Source of the DNA: Solirubrobacteraceae bacterium
Lineage (GTDB): Bacteria > Actinomycetota > Thermoleophilia > Solirubrobacterales > Solirubrobacteraceae
Length of the DNA stretch: 23,591 nt
Direction: 5' to 3'
NCBI GenBank assembly: GCA_025935735.1
Contig: JAICUS010000020.1
Location: forward strand, 1 to 23,591
Shown here: piece after piece, positions 12,844-19,698 of the stretch
Layout of the letters: each line of letters opens with the position of its first letter
Position numbering within the stretch: position 1 is the first letter of the stretch
Position numbers and translations under genes: made by a program
Notes under the pieces: generated by a model
What the model saw: only the letters and a program-made list of their open reading frames with translations
What the model was told of the DNA's origin: nothing
Databases searched by the model: none

Positions 12844-14706
12844 TCAGTGAATGGGGACGGAGAAGTGCGTCACGTACTCGTCGAAGTCCGACACCCGGTC
12901 GGTCAGCGTGACCTTCCAGTCGCCGGCGGCGCCGAACGTCGCGCCCTCGATGACGTAGTGGCCGGGGCCGGCCACGTGCGGGGTGAGCGGCAGCGGCGCG
13001 ATGCCGTGGCTCGGCAGCGCGGCGGTGACCCTGAGCTCCTTGGTGCGGGTGAACGGCGCGCCGGTGCGACGGTCGAACAGGTACAGGTGCGCCTCGTTGG
13101 CGCCGGCCTTGGCCGGGTCGACGGTCACCTCGGCCCGGATCGGCCCGAGGAGCACATCCTGGGCGAACGGGCCGGACGACGCGGCGATCGACGGCGCGTA
13201 GCCCGACAGGGCGCCGGTCGCGGCGAGCGCGCCGATGCCCAGCGCCAGCTCCCGCCGCAGCGCGCGCCGCAGCAGCAGCCCGGCCCGGCCCGGCGAGTCG
13301 GCGGCGCGCAGCGCGGGCAGGTTGCGCGCGCGGTTGGCGTACCCCAGCGCGGCGATGCCCACGGCCAGGACGACCTTGATCAGCACCGCCCGGCCGAACC
13401 CCGTGTCGACGAGGTGGGGGAACGTCCGGACCTCGACGATCGCCTGCGCGACGCCGGTCAGCAGCAGCACCGGCAGCGCGACCGTGGCCAGCGCCGAGAA
13501 CCGCCCGACCACCGTGGCCAGCAGCGGGGCGCGCTCGGCGTCCGGCACGCTCCGGGTGGCCGTCCGCAGCGCGAGCACCAGCACGGCGACCCCGCCGAGC
13601 CATGCGCTCACCGCGAGCACGTGCAGGATGTTCGCCGGCGCCATCACCGCCACCGGCGGCTGCTCGGTCCCGTGGCCGCCGAACGCCGGCAGCAGCGCGA
13701 GCGCCAGCAGCGGGACGGCGACGAGGGCGAGGCCGCGGTCGGGCCCGCGCACGGGCGCGGAGACCGGCGGCGCGGGCGGGCGCGCGAGGACGGCGACGCC
13801 CCGCGACGCCTCGCCTGCGCCGACCGGCACCGGCGGGCCGCCGCTGCGGTCGGCGACGGCGTCGCCCTCGCGCGGCGGCTCGTCGCCACCGGCGTCCGGC
13901 GGCTGCGGAGGGGCGTCCGCCGCCGGCCCGCCGCGCAGGATCAGCAGCCCGCCGGCCACCAGCCAGGCGGCGAAGCCGAGCCCCCAGACGGTGCCGAACC
14001 GCGTCTCGAGCGTCTGGCGGATGTCGCTCCAGTGCAGCGCCGACCAGAAGGAGGCCCCGAGGCCGGTCGCGGCCTCCAGCACCACGGCCGCCGCCGCGGA
14101 CGCGAGCCCCGCGAGGACCGCGACGGAGAGCAGGCGGTTGGTGCGGAGGCGGAACGGGACCGCGGCCGCGGGCCAGCGCCCGCGCGCCGGCGCCCAGCAG
14201 AACGCGAGGAAGATCACGGTGCCCAGCCCGAGCGCGATCGCGCCGTACTGGACGGCGCGGGCCACGGCCTGCGCCGTGCTGGTGACCTGGCCCGTGCCCG
14301 AGCCGGCCAGGAGCTGGTCGACCGTCTCGGCCGGCCCGGCGGCGGCGCCGATCGTGAACACGAAGCCGCTCGACACCGGGTGGCCGTCGGCCGAGATCAC
14401 GCGGTAGGTGGCCGTGTAGGCGCCGCGGCCCAGGCCGGGCTTCAGGCGCACGGCGACGACGTTGCCGCGGCCGCCGGGGTGGAACGCGGCGCCGGCCTGC
14501 ACGGCGCGCCCGTGCGCGTCGAACACGCGCAGCGCGCCGAAGCTCGCCTCCACCGACTCGTCGAAGCGGAAGCGGACCTCGGACGGCGCCTGCCCGAGCT
14601 TGGCCCCGCGCGCGGGCGCGGTGCCCTCGAGCGTGGCGTGCGCCGAGGCCGCCGCCGGCACCAAGAGCAGCCCGGCGACCGCGAGCGCGACGGCGCGTCT
14701 CACCAT
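12844..14706 (-). CDS. CopC-CopD fusion with extra C-terminal YtkA/FixH-like domain (copper import)
   Basis: 620 residues. Signal 1-22; the mature N-terminus is H23 (HATLEGTAPARGAKL), the Cu-binding His of CopC, with D107 and H109 in ISADGHPVSSGFVF as further ligands (CopC domain 23-120). CopD membrane domain about 145-505: multiple helices, the conserved His in NILHVLAVSAWLGG (H362), and a long Pro/Gly-rich loop at 258-325. The final 105 residues (LGPIRAEVTVDPAKAG ... AGDWKVTLTDRVSDFDEY) are a beta domain like YtkA/FixH, outside the membrane. ATG 14706 overlaps the upstream stop by 7 nt. With YcnI next to it this matches the YcnJ-YcnI copper-acquisition pairing. A longer upstream reading of the frame is a shadow. 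Confidence 0.92.
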   Translation of the reverse strand: MVRRAVALAVAGLLLVPAAASAHATLEGTAPARGAKLGQAPSEVRFRFDESVEASFGALRVFDAHGRAVQAGAAFHPGGRGNVVAVRLKPGLGRGAYTATYRVISADGHPVSSGFVFTIGAAAGPAETVDQLLAGSGTGQVTSTAQAVARAVQYGAIALGLGTVIFLAFCWAPARGRWPAAAVPFRLRTNRLLSVAVLAGLASAAAAVVLEAATGLGASFWSALHWSDIRQTLETRFGTVWGLGFAAWLVAGGLLILRGGPAADAPPQPPDAGGDEPPREGDAVADRSGGPPVPVGAGEASRGVAVLARPPAPPVSAPVRGPDRGLALVAVPLLALALLPAFGGHGTEQPPVAVMAPANILHVLAVSAWLGGVAVLVLALRTATRSVPDAERAPLLATVVGRFSALATVALPVLLLTGVAQAIVEVRTFPHLVDTGFGRAVLIKVVLAVGIAALGYANRARNLPALRAADSPGRAGLLLRRALRRELALGIGALAATGALSGYAPSIAASSGPFAQDVLLGPIRAEVTVDPAKAGANEAHLYLFDRRTGAPFTRTKELRVTAALPSHGIAPLPLTPHVAGPGHYVIEGATFGAAGDWKVTLTDRVSDFDEYVTHFSVPIH

Positions 14707-15353
14707 GCCTCCACGACCTTCTCGGGCGCCTCGGCGCGCCGCCGGCGGACGGCGAACACGGCGAGCGAGAGCACGATCATCAGCGCCGCGAAGGCGAAGA
14801 TCGCCCCGAGCGGCAGCGACGCCCCGGGCAGCGGCACCCAGGTCAGCGTGCCCGTGATCGCGCCGCGCCGTCCGTTGACCGAGATCGGCACGGTCCAGTC
14901 GTCGATCTTCTGCCGCCGGTCCTGGCGCTTCAGCCCCGGCGGATTCGATTGGCTCATCCAGTGGATGCGATGGTCGTGCCAGTCGTAGCGGCCGTCGCGG
15001 CCGACGACCTTCCACTTCGGCTGGGACGCGAGCCCCTTGGGCACGGTGACCTGGCCGTAGCGGTCGACGTTGAGGTAGTAGGCCTGCGAGTTCGTGTTGA
15101 CCTGGACCGTGCCGTCGCCGAGCGAGCGGACGTACGGCTTGCCCTGGTAGTCCATGACCGTGACCGTCCGGCCACTGGTGTTGTGCAGCGCCAGGCGGTC
15201 GTCGTAGTTGAGCACCGACAGCGACAGACCGGGTACGGCGGGCGTGACCCGCTTGACGACCGATCGGTAGTGCGGATTGCCCTGGTGGGCGAGCGCGGCG
15301 GGCGCGCCGAGCAACAGCGCGGCCACGCCGGCGAGGCAGGCGAGGGTCCGCAA
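14700..15353 (-). CDS. Secreted, membrane-anchored His-rich protein of the copper operon
   Basis: 217 residues. Signal peptide 1-22 (ALA|HQGNPHYRS), so the mature protein again begins with His, H23. An ectodomain of about 150 residues is rich in Tyr/Asn strands (LSLSVLNYDDRLALHNTSG, VTVMDYQGKPYVRSL, NTNSQAYYLNVDRYG). The motif YDWHDHRIHW (123-132) offers three closely spaced His as a metal site. WVPLPGASLPLG precedes one membrane helix (about 179-201) and an RRRR stop-transfer. The start is TTG 15353 because GGAGG at 15360-15364 sits exactly 6 nt upstream. It overlaps CopCD by 7 nt and is first in the three-gene unit with CopCD and YcnI. It is found with copC-type genes in relatives as far as I recall; role probably copper handling. 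No named domain recognised. Confidence 0.78.
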   Translation of the reverse strand: MRTLACLAGVAALLLGAPAALAHQGNPHYRSVVKRVTPAVPGLSLSVLNYDDRLALHNTSGRTVTVMDYQGKPYVRSLGDGTVQVNTNSQAYYLNVDRYGQVTVPKGLASQPKWKVVGRDGRYDWHDHRIHWMSQSNPPGLKRQDRRQKIDDWTVPISVNGRRGAITGTLTWVPLPGASLPLGAIFAFAALMIVLSLAVFAVRRRRAEAPEKVVEAW

Positions 15354-15359
15354 GGGCGG

Positions 15360-15364
15360 CCTCC
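15360..15364 (-). promoter_or_regulatory. Ribosome binding site that fixes a TTG start
   Basis: GGAGG on the minus strand, 6 nt before TTG 15353. No ATG or GTG is suitably placed, so this site decides the start of the His-rich protein. Confidence 0.75.
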
Positions 15365-15392
15365 TATGAAATCTCGAGCGTGTGTGCGTATT

Positions 15393-15410
15393 GCGCGCCG
15401 GGCGGCGCGC
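15393..15410 (-). terminator. Possible hairpin after the small membrane gene
   Basis: Stem gcgcgcc/ggcgcgc (7 bp, loop of 4) lies 12 nt after the stop of the 15422-15733 gene and upstream of the copper operon. No T tract. It may also act in the 5' region of the copper operon. Confidence 0.4.
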
Positions 15411-15421
15411 GCGGCGGTGGG

Positions 15422-15733
15422 TCAGGCGAGCGACGGCGCGAGAGGCGGGCCGCGCTCGAGCCCGACGCTGCGCTCGAGCAGTGAGGCGAGGGGGCGCTCG
15501 GGCAGCGCGGCCCAGCGCCGGGGGAGGGGGCGCAGGCGCGGGGCGGCGCGGCGGGCACGGCGGGCGAGGATGGCCTCCTCGCCGATGAACCGGCCGCTCA
15601 GCAGCAGCCCGAGCAGCAGCAGGAACGGCGCGGCGTACAGGGCGAGCTGCGAGACGCCGGTCAGCCCCTGCATCGCCATGACCACGAGCGTCACGCAGCC
15701 CAGCAGGGCCAGGAGTGCTCGCTGGGCGCGCAT
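15422..15733 (-). CDS. Small membrane protein with basic tail
   Basis: 103 residues from ATG 15733. Two membrane helices, ALLALLGCVTLVVMAMQGL and LALYAAPFLLLLGLLLSG (about 6-24 and 30-47), are followed by a basic, Pro-rich cytoplasmic tail (ARRARRAAPRLRPLPRRW...). The frame continues upstream through the divergent cytochrome gene, but that part is a shadow. TACGCT 9 nt before ATG 15733 supports this start. It lies upstream of the copper operon on the same strand, 68 nt away with a hairpin between, so it is perhaps separately transcribed. Unknown function. Confidence 0.7.
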   Translation of the reverse strand: MRAQRALLALLGCVTLVVMAMQGLTGVSQLALYAAPFLLLLGLLLSGRFIGEEAILARRARRAAPRLRPLPRRWAALPERPLASLLERSVGLERGPPLAPSLA

Positions 15734-15742
15734 GCGCCGACA

Positions 15743-15748
15743 AGCGTA
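15743..15748 (-). promoter_or_regulatory. -10 box (TACGCT) of the small membrane gene
   Basis: Minus-strand TACGCT, 9 nt before ATG 15733. It is back-to-back with the cytochrome promoter, so the 46-nt divergent gap holds both. Confidence 0.4.
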
Positions 15749-15767
15749 GACGCTGACGAACCTTGGG

Positions 15768-15773
15768 TACAGT
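15768..15773 (+). promoter_or_regulatory. -10 box (TACAGT) of the cytochrome c gene, leaderless
   Basis: TACAGT ends 6 nt before ATG 15780, with no room for a ribosome site. Confidence 0.5.
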
Positions 15774-15779
15774 GCCCGA

Positions 15780-16148
15780 ATGGTCTCCCGTCGCGTTGCC
15801 ATTCCCTTGGCGGTCGCCGCGCTGACCGCTGCCGCCTGTGGCGGCGGCAGCAGCAGCGGCGACAACGGTGGCGGCTCGAGCGGAGGAGGCGGCGGCGGCA
15901 GCCAGGCCAACAGCGCCGGCGCCAAGGTCTTCGCCGACGCCGGCTGCAAGAACTGCCACACGCTCAAGGCCGCCGGCGCCAACGGCACGGTCGGCCCGAA
16001 CCTCGATCAGCTGCAGCCGAGCGCCGCGCTCGTGTCCAAGCAGGTGCGCAACGGCGGCGGCGTGATGCCCTCGTTCAAGGGCAAGCTCAGCCCGAAGCAG
16101 ATCCAGGACGTGGCCGACTACGTGTCCGGCGTGGCCGGCAAGAGCTAG
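15780..16148 (+). CDS. Class I cytochrome c lipoprotein
   Basis: 122 residues. Lipoprotein signal peptide with lipobox ending in C20 (LTAAAC|GGG), then a Gly/Ser linker of about 25 residues that tethers the domain to the membrane outer face. The haem motif is C56-K-N-C59-H60, and the distal axial ligand is M96 in GGVMPSFKG. The C-terminal helix is SPKQIQDVADYVSGVAG, as in small cytochromes c6/cL and SoxX-like electron carriers. It accepts or donates single electrons outside the membrane. It is divergent from a gene next to the copper operon, so a redox link with the cupredoxin protein is conceivable but only inferred. Convergent with the Vgb-like gene, 3 nt between stops. Confidence 0.93.
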   Translation: MVSRRVAIPLAVAALTAAACGGGSSSGDNGGGSSGGGGGGSQANSAGAKVFADAGCKNCHTLKAAGANGTVGPNLDQLQPSAALVSKQVRNGGGVMPSFKGKLSPKQIQDVADYVSGVAGKS

Positions 16149-16151
16149 CGC

Positions 16152-17081
16152 CTAGCGGCGCACGCGGCCGATCCGGCCCTCGTCGCCGGCCACGTACCAG
16201 ACGTCGCCGTCAGGGCCGAACGCCAGGGCGTCCGGGTGGCTGCGCAGCCGCAGCTCGCGCCCGAGGCTCCCGTCGCGCCGCAGCACGAGCAGCGAGCGGG
16301 CGGAGTGCTGGGCGATCACCAGGCGCCCGCGCGGGCCCGCGAGCAGCGCCAGCGGGTCGGCGTTGGCGGCCAGCGGGAACCGCTGCGTGACCACCCCGCC
16401 GGCGGTCATGCGGGCGATCGTGTCCGTGTTGCGCTCGGAGAACCACAGCGCGCCGTCGGCGCCGGCCACGATCGGGCCGGGGAGCGCACCCGCGGCCAGC
16501 GGGAACTCGGTCACCTCGCCGGCGGTGGTGATGCGGCCGACCTTGTCGCCGCGCTGCTGGGTGAACCACAGCGCGCCGTCCGGGCCGGCCGCGATGTCCC
16601 CGGCGAACGCGTCGGTCGTGGGCAGCGGGTACTCCGTGACCTCGCCGGCCACCGTGATCCGGCCGATCTTGTCGGCCCGCGCCTCGGTGAACCACAGCGC
16701 GCCGTCCGGCCCGGCGGCGATGTCGAGCGGGAACGCCCCCGCCGTGGGCAGCGGGTAGTTGGTGACGCCGCCGTCCATGGTCACCCGCTGGATGCGGTCG
16801 AACGTCCGGTCGGTCACCCACATCGCGCCGTCCGGGCCGGCGGCGACGCCGGCGGGGCCGCCGCCCAGGTCCACGGACGAGATCCGGCCGCCGGGCGAGA
16901 TGCGCCACAGCCGGCCGAGGCTGCCGTCGGGCGCCCACATCGCGCCGTCCGGCCCGGCGGCGATGTCCGCCGGGACCGCGTACTGCGGCAGCTTGTACTC
17001 CTTGACTGAATGGGCCTGCGCCGCGGCGGGCGCGAGCAGGGCGGCGAGCGCCAGTGCGGTGGCGGCCAGGGATCTACGCAT
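16152..17081 (-). CDS. Secreted Vgb-like (NHL/SMP-30 type) beta-propeller
   Basis: 309 residues. Signal peptide 1-23 (AQA|HSVKEYKLP). The rest is six to seven propeller blades, each with the phrase D/V-I-A-A-G-P-D-G-A-x-W-F-T (for example DIAAGPDGALWFTEARADKI, IVAGADGALWFSERNTDTI) followed by GRIT...GEVTEYPLP. This is the layout of virginiamycin B lyase (Vgb) and its many look-alikes. Vgb itself is cytoplasmic and opens streptogramin B. The signal peptide here, and no clear match to its His/Glu catalytic pair by eye, argue for a secreted binding or sugar/lactone-acting protein instead. It overlaps the FAD oxidoreductase gene by 8 nt and is its downstream partner. Confidence 0.88.
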   Translation of the reverse strand: MRRSLAATALALAALLAPAAAQAHSVKEYKLPQYAVPADIAAGPDGAMWAPDGSLGRLWRISPGGRISSVDLGGGPAGVAAGPDGAMWVTDRTFDRIQRVTMDGGVTNYPLPTAGAFPLDIAAGPDGALWFTEARADKIGRITVAGEVTEYPLPTTDAFAGDIAAGPDGALWFTQQRGDKVGRITTAGEVTEFPLAAGALPGPIVAGADGALWFSERNTDTIARMTAGGVVTQRFPLAANADPLALLAGPRGRLVIAQHSARSLLVLRRDGSLGRELRLRSHPDALAFGPDGDVWYVAGDEGRIGRVRR

Positions 17082-18441
17082 GGGACACCTCGAGGAGCGG
17101 GACGTGGTGGTTGCCGGCGAACAGGTCGGTCGGGTCGTAGGCGGCCTTGACGGCGCGCAGGCGCGCCCAGGCCTCGGGGGAGAAGAAGCGGGCGGCGTCG
17201 GCCGGCGTCTCGACGAAGTTGGGGTACTCGCCGGCCCGGTGGGGGCGCAGGACGGCGTCGAGGGCGGCCAGGCCGGCGCGTACCGGCGCGTCGAGCGACG
17301 GGTCGGGCACGACGCCCAGCGCGATCGCGCAGACCTCGCCGGGCAGCGTCGCCCGCGCGCCCGCGCCCCGCGCCTCGCGGCCCAGCGCGCCGCCCATGTG
17401 GCGCAGCTGCAGGAGGGTCACGGCCGGCCCGCGGCCGGACTCGGGCCCGATCTCGGCCAGCACGTCGTCGACCGGCAGCCGCTCGAGCAGCTGGTGGGTG
17501 AAGTGGTAGGGGACCGGGTCGTACGGATCCATGGCCAGGTCGCCGAGCACCACCGGCGGGACCATCGCGAACGTGTCGCTCGCCGGGCCGAGCGCGCGCA
17601 GCGGGCGCAGCAGCGCGCGGCCGTCGGCCTCGTCGCCCAGGAAGGCGGCCATGACCACGGCGAACGAGCGCCCGCGGGCGAACGCCGGCACGTCCGGCAG
17701 CGGCGGGAAGTGCATGACGCACGCCCACGACGTGAGCTCCTCGGGCAGCGCCGGCAGCAGGGCGTTCCACGCGTGCAGCACCTCGCCCGAGCGCTCGAAC
17801 GGGAAGAACAGCGCGCCGGCGTAGAGCTCGTCGACCGGCACGACCGAGAACTCGATCGCGGTGACCACGCCGAAGTTGCCGCCGCCGCCGCGCAGCGCCC
17901 AGAACAGCTCGGGGTGGTGCTCGGCGTCGGCGCGCACGTGCTCGCCCTCGGCGGTGACGAGCTCCAGCGCCGTGACCGCGTTGGACTGCAAGCCGTGCTT
18001 GCGGGCCAGCCAGCCCAGGCCGCCGCCGAGCGAGTAGCCGGCGATGCCGACGTCGGGCGAGGAGCCGTGCAGGCCGGCCAGGCCGTGCGCGCTCAGGCGC
18101 GGGGCGACGCGGTCCCACTTCACCCCGGCGCCGACCCGCACGCTGCGGGCCCCGGGGTCGAACCGGACGTCCTGCAGCCGGCTCACATTGAGCAGGAGCG
18201 TGTCCTCGAGGTCGCCGAGCGGCCCCTGGTTGTGGCCGGTGGCCTGGGGCGCGACGCGCAGGCCGGCGTCCCGGGCGTAGGCCACGGCGGCGGCGACGTC
18301 GAGGGCGTCAGCCGGGAAGGCGACCGCCGCGGGATGCTGGTCGAGCAGCAGGTTGAACGCCGAGCGGGCGTCGTCCCAGCCGGGGTCGCCGGGGAGGGCG
18401 ACGCGGCCGGGGAGGGCTTCTGAGAGGGTGGGGAGGAGCAT
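17074..18441 (-). CDS. FAD-linked oxidoreductase, berberine-bridge (BBE) type
   Basis: 455 residues. FAD-binding type-4 domain about 35-210: H70 in ATGHNQ is at the position of the 8-alpha-histidyl-FAD link, and DVGIAGYSLGGGLGWLARKHG (130-150) is the flavin-loop motif. LFWALRGGGGNFGVVTAIEF is the second conserved block. The BBE C-terminal motif is YPNFVE ... RLRAVKAAYDPTDLFAGNHH. The Cys that makes the second covalent bond in bicovalent enzymes (usually just before VG in the loop) is absent (GSSPDVG), so attachment is mono-covalent. No signal peptide, so cytoplasmic unless exported otherwise. Oxidises a sugar, alcohol or secondary metabolite with O2 or an acceptor. Coupled to the Vgb-like gene, divergent from the LuxR regulator. 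Confidence 0.9.
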   Translation of the reverse strand: MLLPTLSEALPGRVALPGDPGWDDARSAFNLLLDQHPAAVAFPADALDVAAAVAYARDAGLRVAPQATGHNQGPLGDLEDTLLLNVSRLQDVRFDPGARSVRVGAGVKWDRVAPRLSAHGLAGLHGSSPDVGIAGYSLGGGLGWLARKHGLQSNAVTALELVTAEGEHVRADAEHHPELFWALRGGGGNFGVVTAIEFSVVPVDELYAGALFFPFERSGEVLHAWNALLPALPEELTSWACVMHFPPLPDVPAFARGRSFAVVMAAFLGDEADGRALLRPLRALGPASDTFAMVPPVVLGDLAMDPYDPVPYHFTHQLLERLPVDDVLAEIGPESGRGPAVTLLQLRHMGGALGREARGAGARATLPGEVCAIALGVVPDPSLDAPVRAGLAALDAVLRPHRAGEYPNFVETPADAARFFSPEAWARLRAVKAAYDPTDLFAGNHHVPLLEVSHA

Positions 18442-18603
18442 GGCGGCGGATGGTCGGCAATCCGCGCCGCGGCGTCGATCCCTGCATCCCGGGTGATCCG
18501 CGGCGCCCGACCCCCGCGTTTGTGGGGGAGGGGCGGCTCACCACCCATTCATCTTCGAGCTGGCCGCATCGCCGGCCCGGCGGCCGCCCCGTAGCGTCGG
18601 GCC
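18442..18603. promoter_or_regulatory. Divergent promoter region of the FAD oxidoreductase and LuxR genes
   Basis: 162 nt without an ORF. TAGCGT (18592-18597) ends 6 nt before the LuxR ATG and is its likely -10 box. A pair ccccc (18511-18515) and ggggg (18524-18528) separated by 8 nt is a possible operator or weak hairpin. No clear promoter for the minus direction is seen. Confidence 0.4.
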
Positions 18604-19698
18604 ATGTCACGGACCGACCTCGCCCGAGCGGCGCGCAGGATCGACGCGCTGGCCGCCGCATCGCTGCCCGCTCAGCCGCTGATCGAGGGCGTCGTGGACG
18701 AGCTGTGCGCCGCGATGCCCGTGGACGCGCTCGTGATGACCGCCACCGACCCCGACACGCTGCTGGGGCTCGGCGCCGGCGTCGCCCGCGACATGCCGCA
18801 CACCGTCTGCGCGCCGTTCTGGGAGTACGAGTTCGAGGTCCCGGACTTCAACAAGTTCGGCGACCTCGCGCGCTCATCGCGGCCGGTCGCCGACCTGCAC
18901 GCGGCCACCGGCGGGCGCCCCGAGCGCAGCGCGCGCTGGCGCGCGTTCCGGACGCTGATGGACGCCGGCGCCGAGCTGCGGGCCACGTTCACCGCCGGCG
19001 GCCGCGGCTGGGGGCTGCTGCACGTCAACCGCGCCGGCACCGCCCGCGGGTTCAGCGAGGAGGAGGTGGCGTTCGTGGCCGCCATCGCCCCGGTCGTGGG
19101 CCGCGCGCTGCGGCTGTCGATGATCTCGCAACCGGCGCGCCGCTGCGAGTGCCGCGGGCCGGGGATGGCGCTGCTGGACGCCGAGAACCGGCTCGTGTCC
19201 GCCACCCCCGAGGCGCTCGCCTGGTTCGACGACCTGCAGTCCGTCCTGCGCCTGCCCGACGCGGGCCTGGGCCGCGACCTGCCCAGCGAGGTGACGGTCG
19301 CCGCCCAGGAGGCCCGGGCGCGCAAGGCGGCCACCCGCACCCGGGTGCGCTCGCGCGGCGGGATCTGGCTGCTGATCCACGCGTCCTGCCTGGAGGGGGC
19401 CGAGACCACGGCCGTGGTGATCGAGCCGGCCAAGGCGAGCGAGGTGGCGCCGCTGATCGTCGAGGCCTACGAGCTCACGCCGCGCGAGGTCGACGTCACC
19501 CGCGCGCTGGCCCGCGGGCTGACGACCAACGAGATCGCCGGCGAGCTGCACCTCTCCCGCTTCACCGTGCAGGACCACCTGAAGGCCGTCTACGAGAAGG
19601 TGGGCGTGTCGAGCCGGGGCGAGCTCGTGGCCAAGATGTTCGCCGACCACTACTACGACAGCCTCAGCGCGGGCATGGCCCACGCCGCGGCGGCCTAG
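18604..19698 (+). CDS. LuxR-type regulator with GAF/PAS-like sensor
   Basis: 364 residues. The N-terminal part (about 20-180) is GAF-like: GVVDELCAAMPVDALVMTAT, a middle with GRGWGLLHVNRAGT, and FSEEEVAFVAAIAPVVGRAL at its end. A PAS-like segment follows (CECRGPGMALLDAENRLVSA, then WLLIHASCL, about 185-285). The LuxR helix-turn-helix is at 291-348: LTPREVDVTRALARGLTTNE and LSRFTVQDHLKAVYEKVGV. It lacks a receiver domain, so it senses a small molecule or protein directly, not phosphorylation. Divergent from the FAD oxidoreductase/Vgb-like pair, which it may control. Its TAG shares the palindromic CTAG with the stop of the helicase gene. Confidence 0.88.
   Translation: MSRTDLARAARRIDALAAASLPAQPLIEGVVDELCAAMPVDALVMTATDPDTLLGLGAGVARDMPHTVCAPFWEYEFEVPDFNKFGDLARSSRPVADLHAATGGRPERSARWRAFRTLMDAGAELRATFTAGGRGWGLLHVNRAGTARGFSEEEVAFVAAIAPVVGRALRLSMISQPARRCECRGPGMALLDAENRLVSATPEALAWFDDLQSVLRLPDAGLGRDLPSEVTVAAQEARARKAATRTRVRSRGGIWLLIHASCLEGAETTAVVIEPAKASEVAPLIVEAYELTPREVDVTRALARGLTTNEIAGELHLSRFTVQDHLKAVYEKVGVSSRGELVAKMFADHYYDSLSAGMAHAAAA

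Noticed and set aside
12833..13603. N-terminal extension of the YcnI frame
   Set aside because: It lies over the CopD part of the fusion gene in another frame; a clear signal peptide starts at ATG 12832.
16152..17081. True virginiamycin B lyase
   Set aside because: It has a signal peptide and I cannot place the catalytic His/Glu residues; only the propeller fold is supported.
18511..18528. Hairpin ccccc/ggggg as a terminator
   Set aside because: It lies between divergent starts, where no transcript should end; at most a weak operator.
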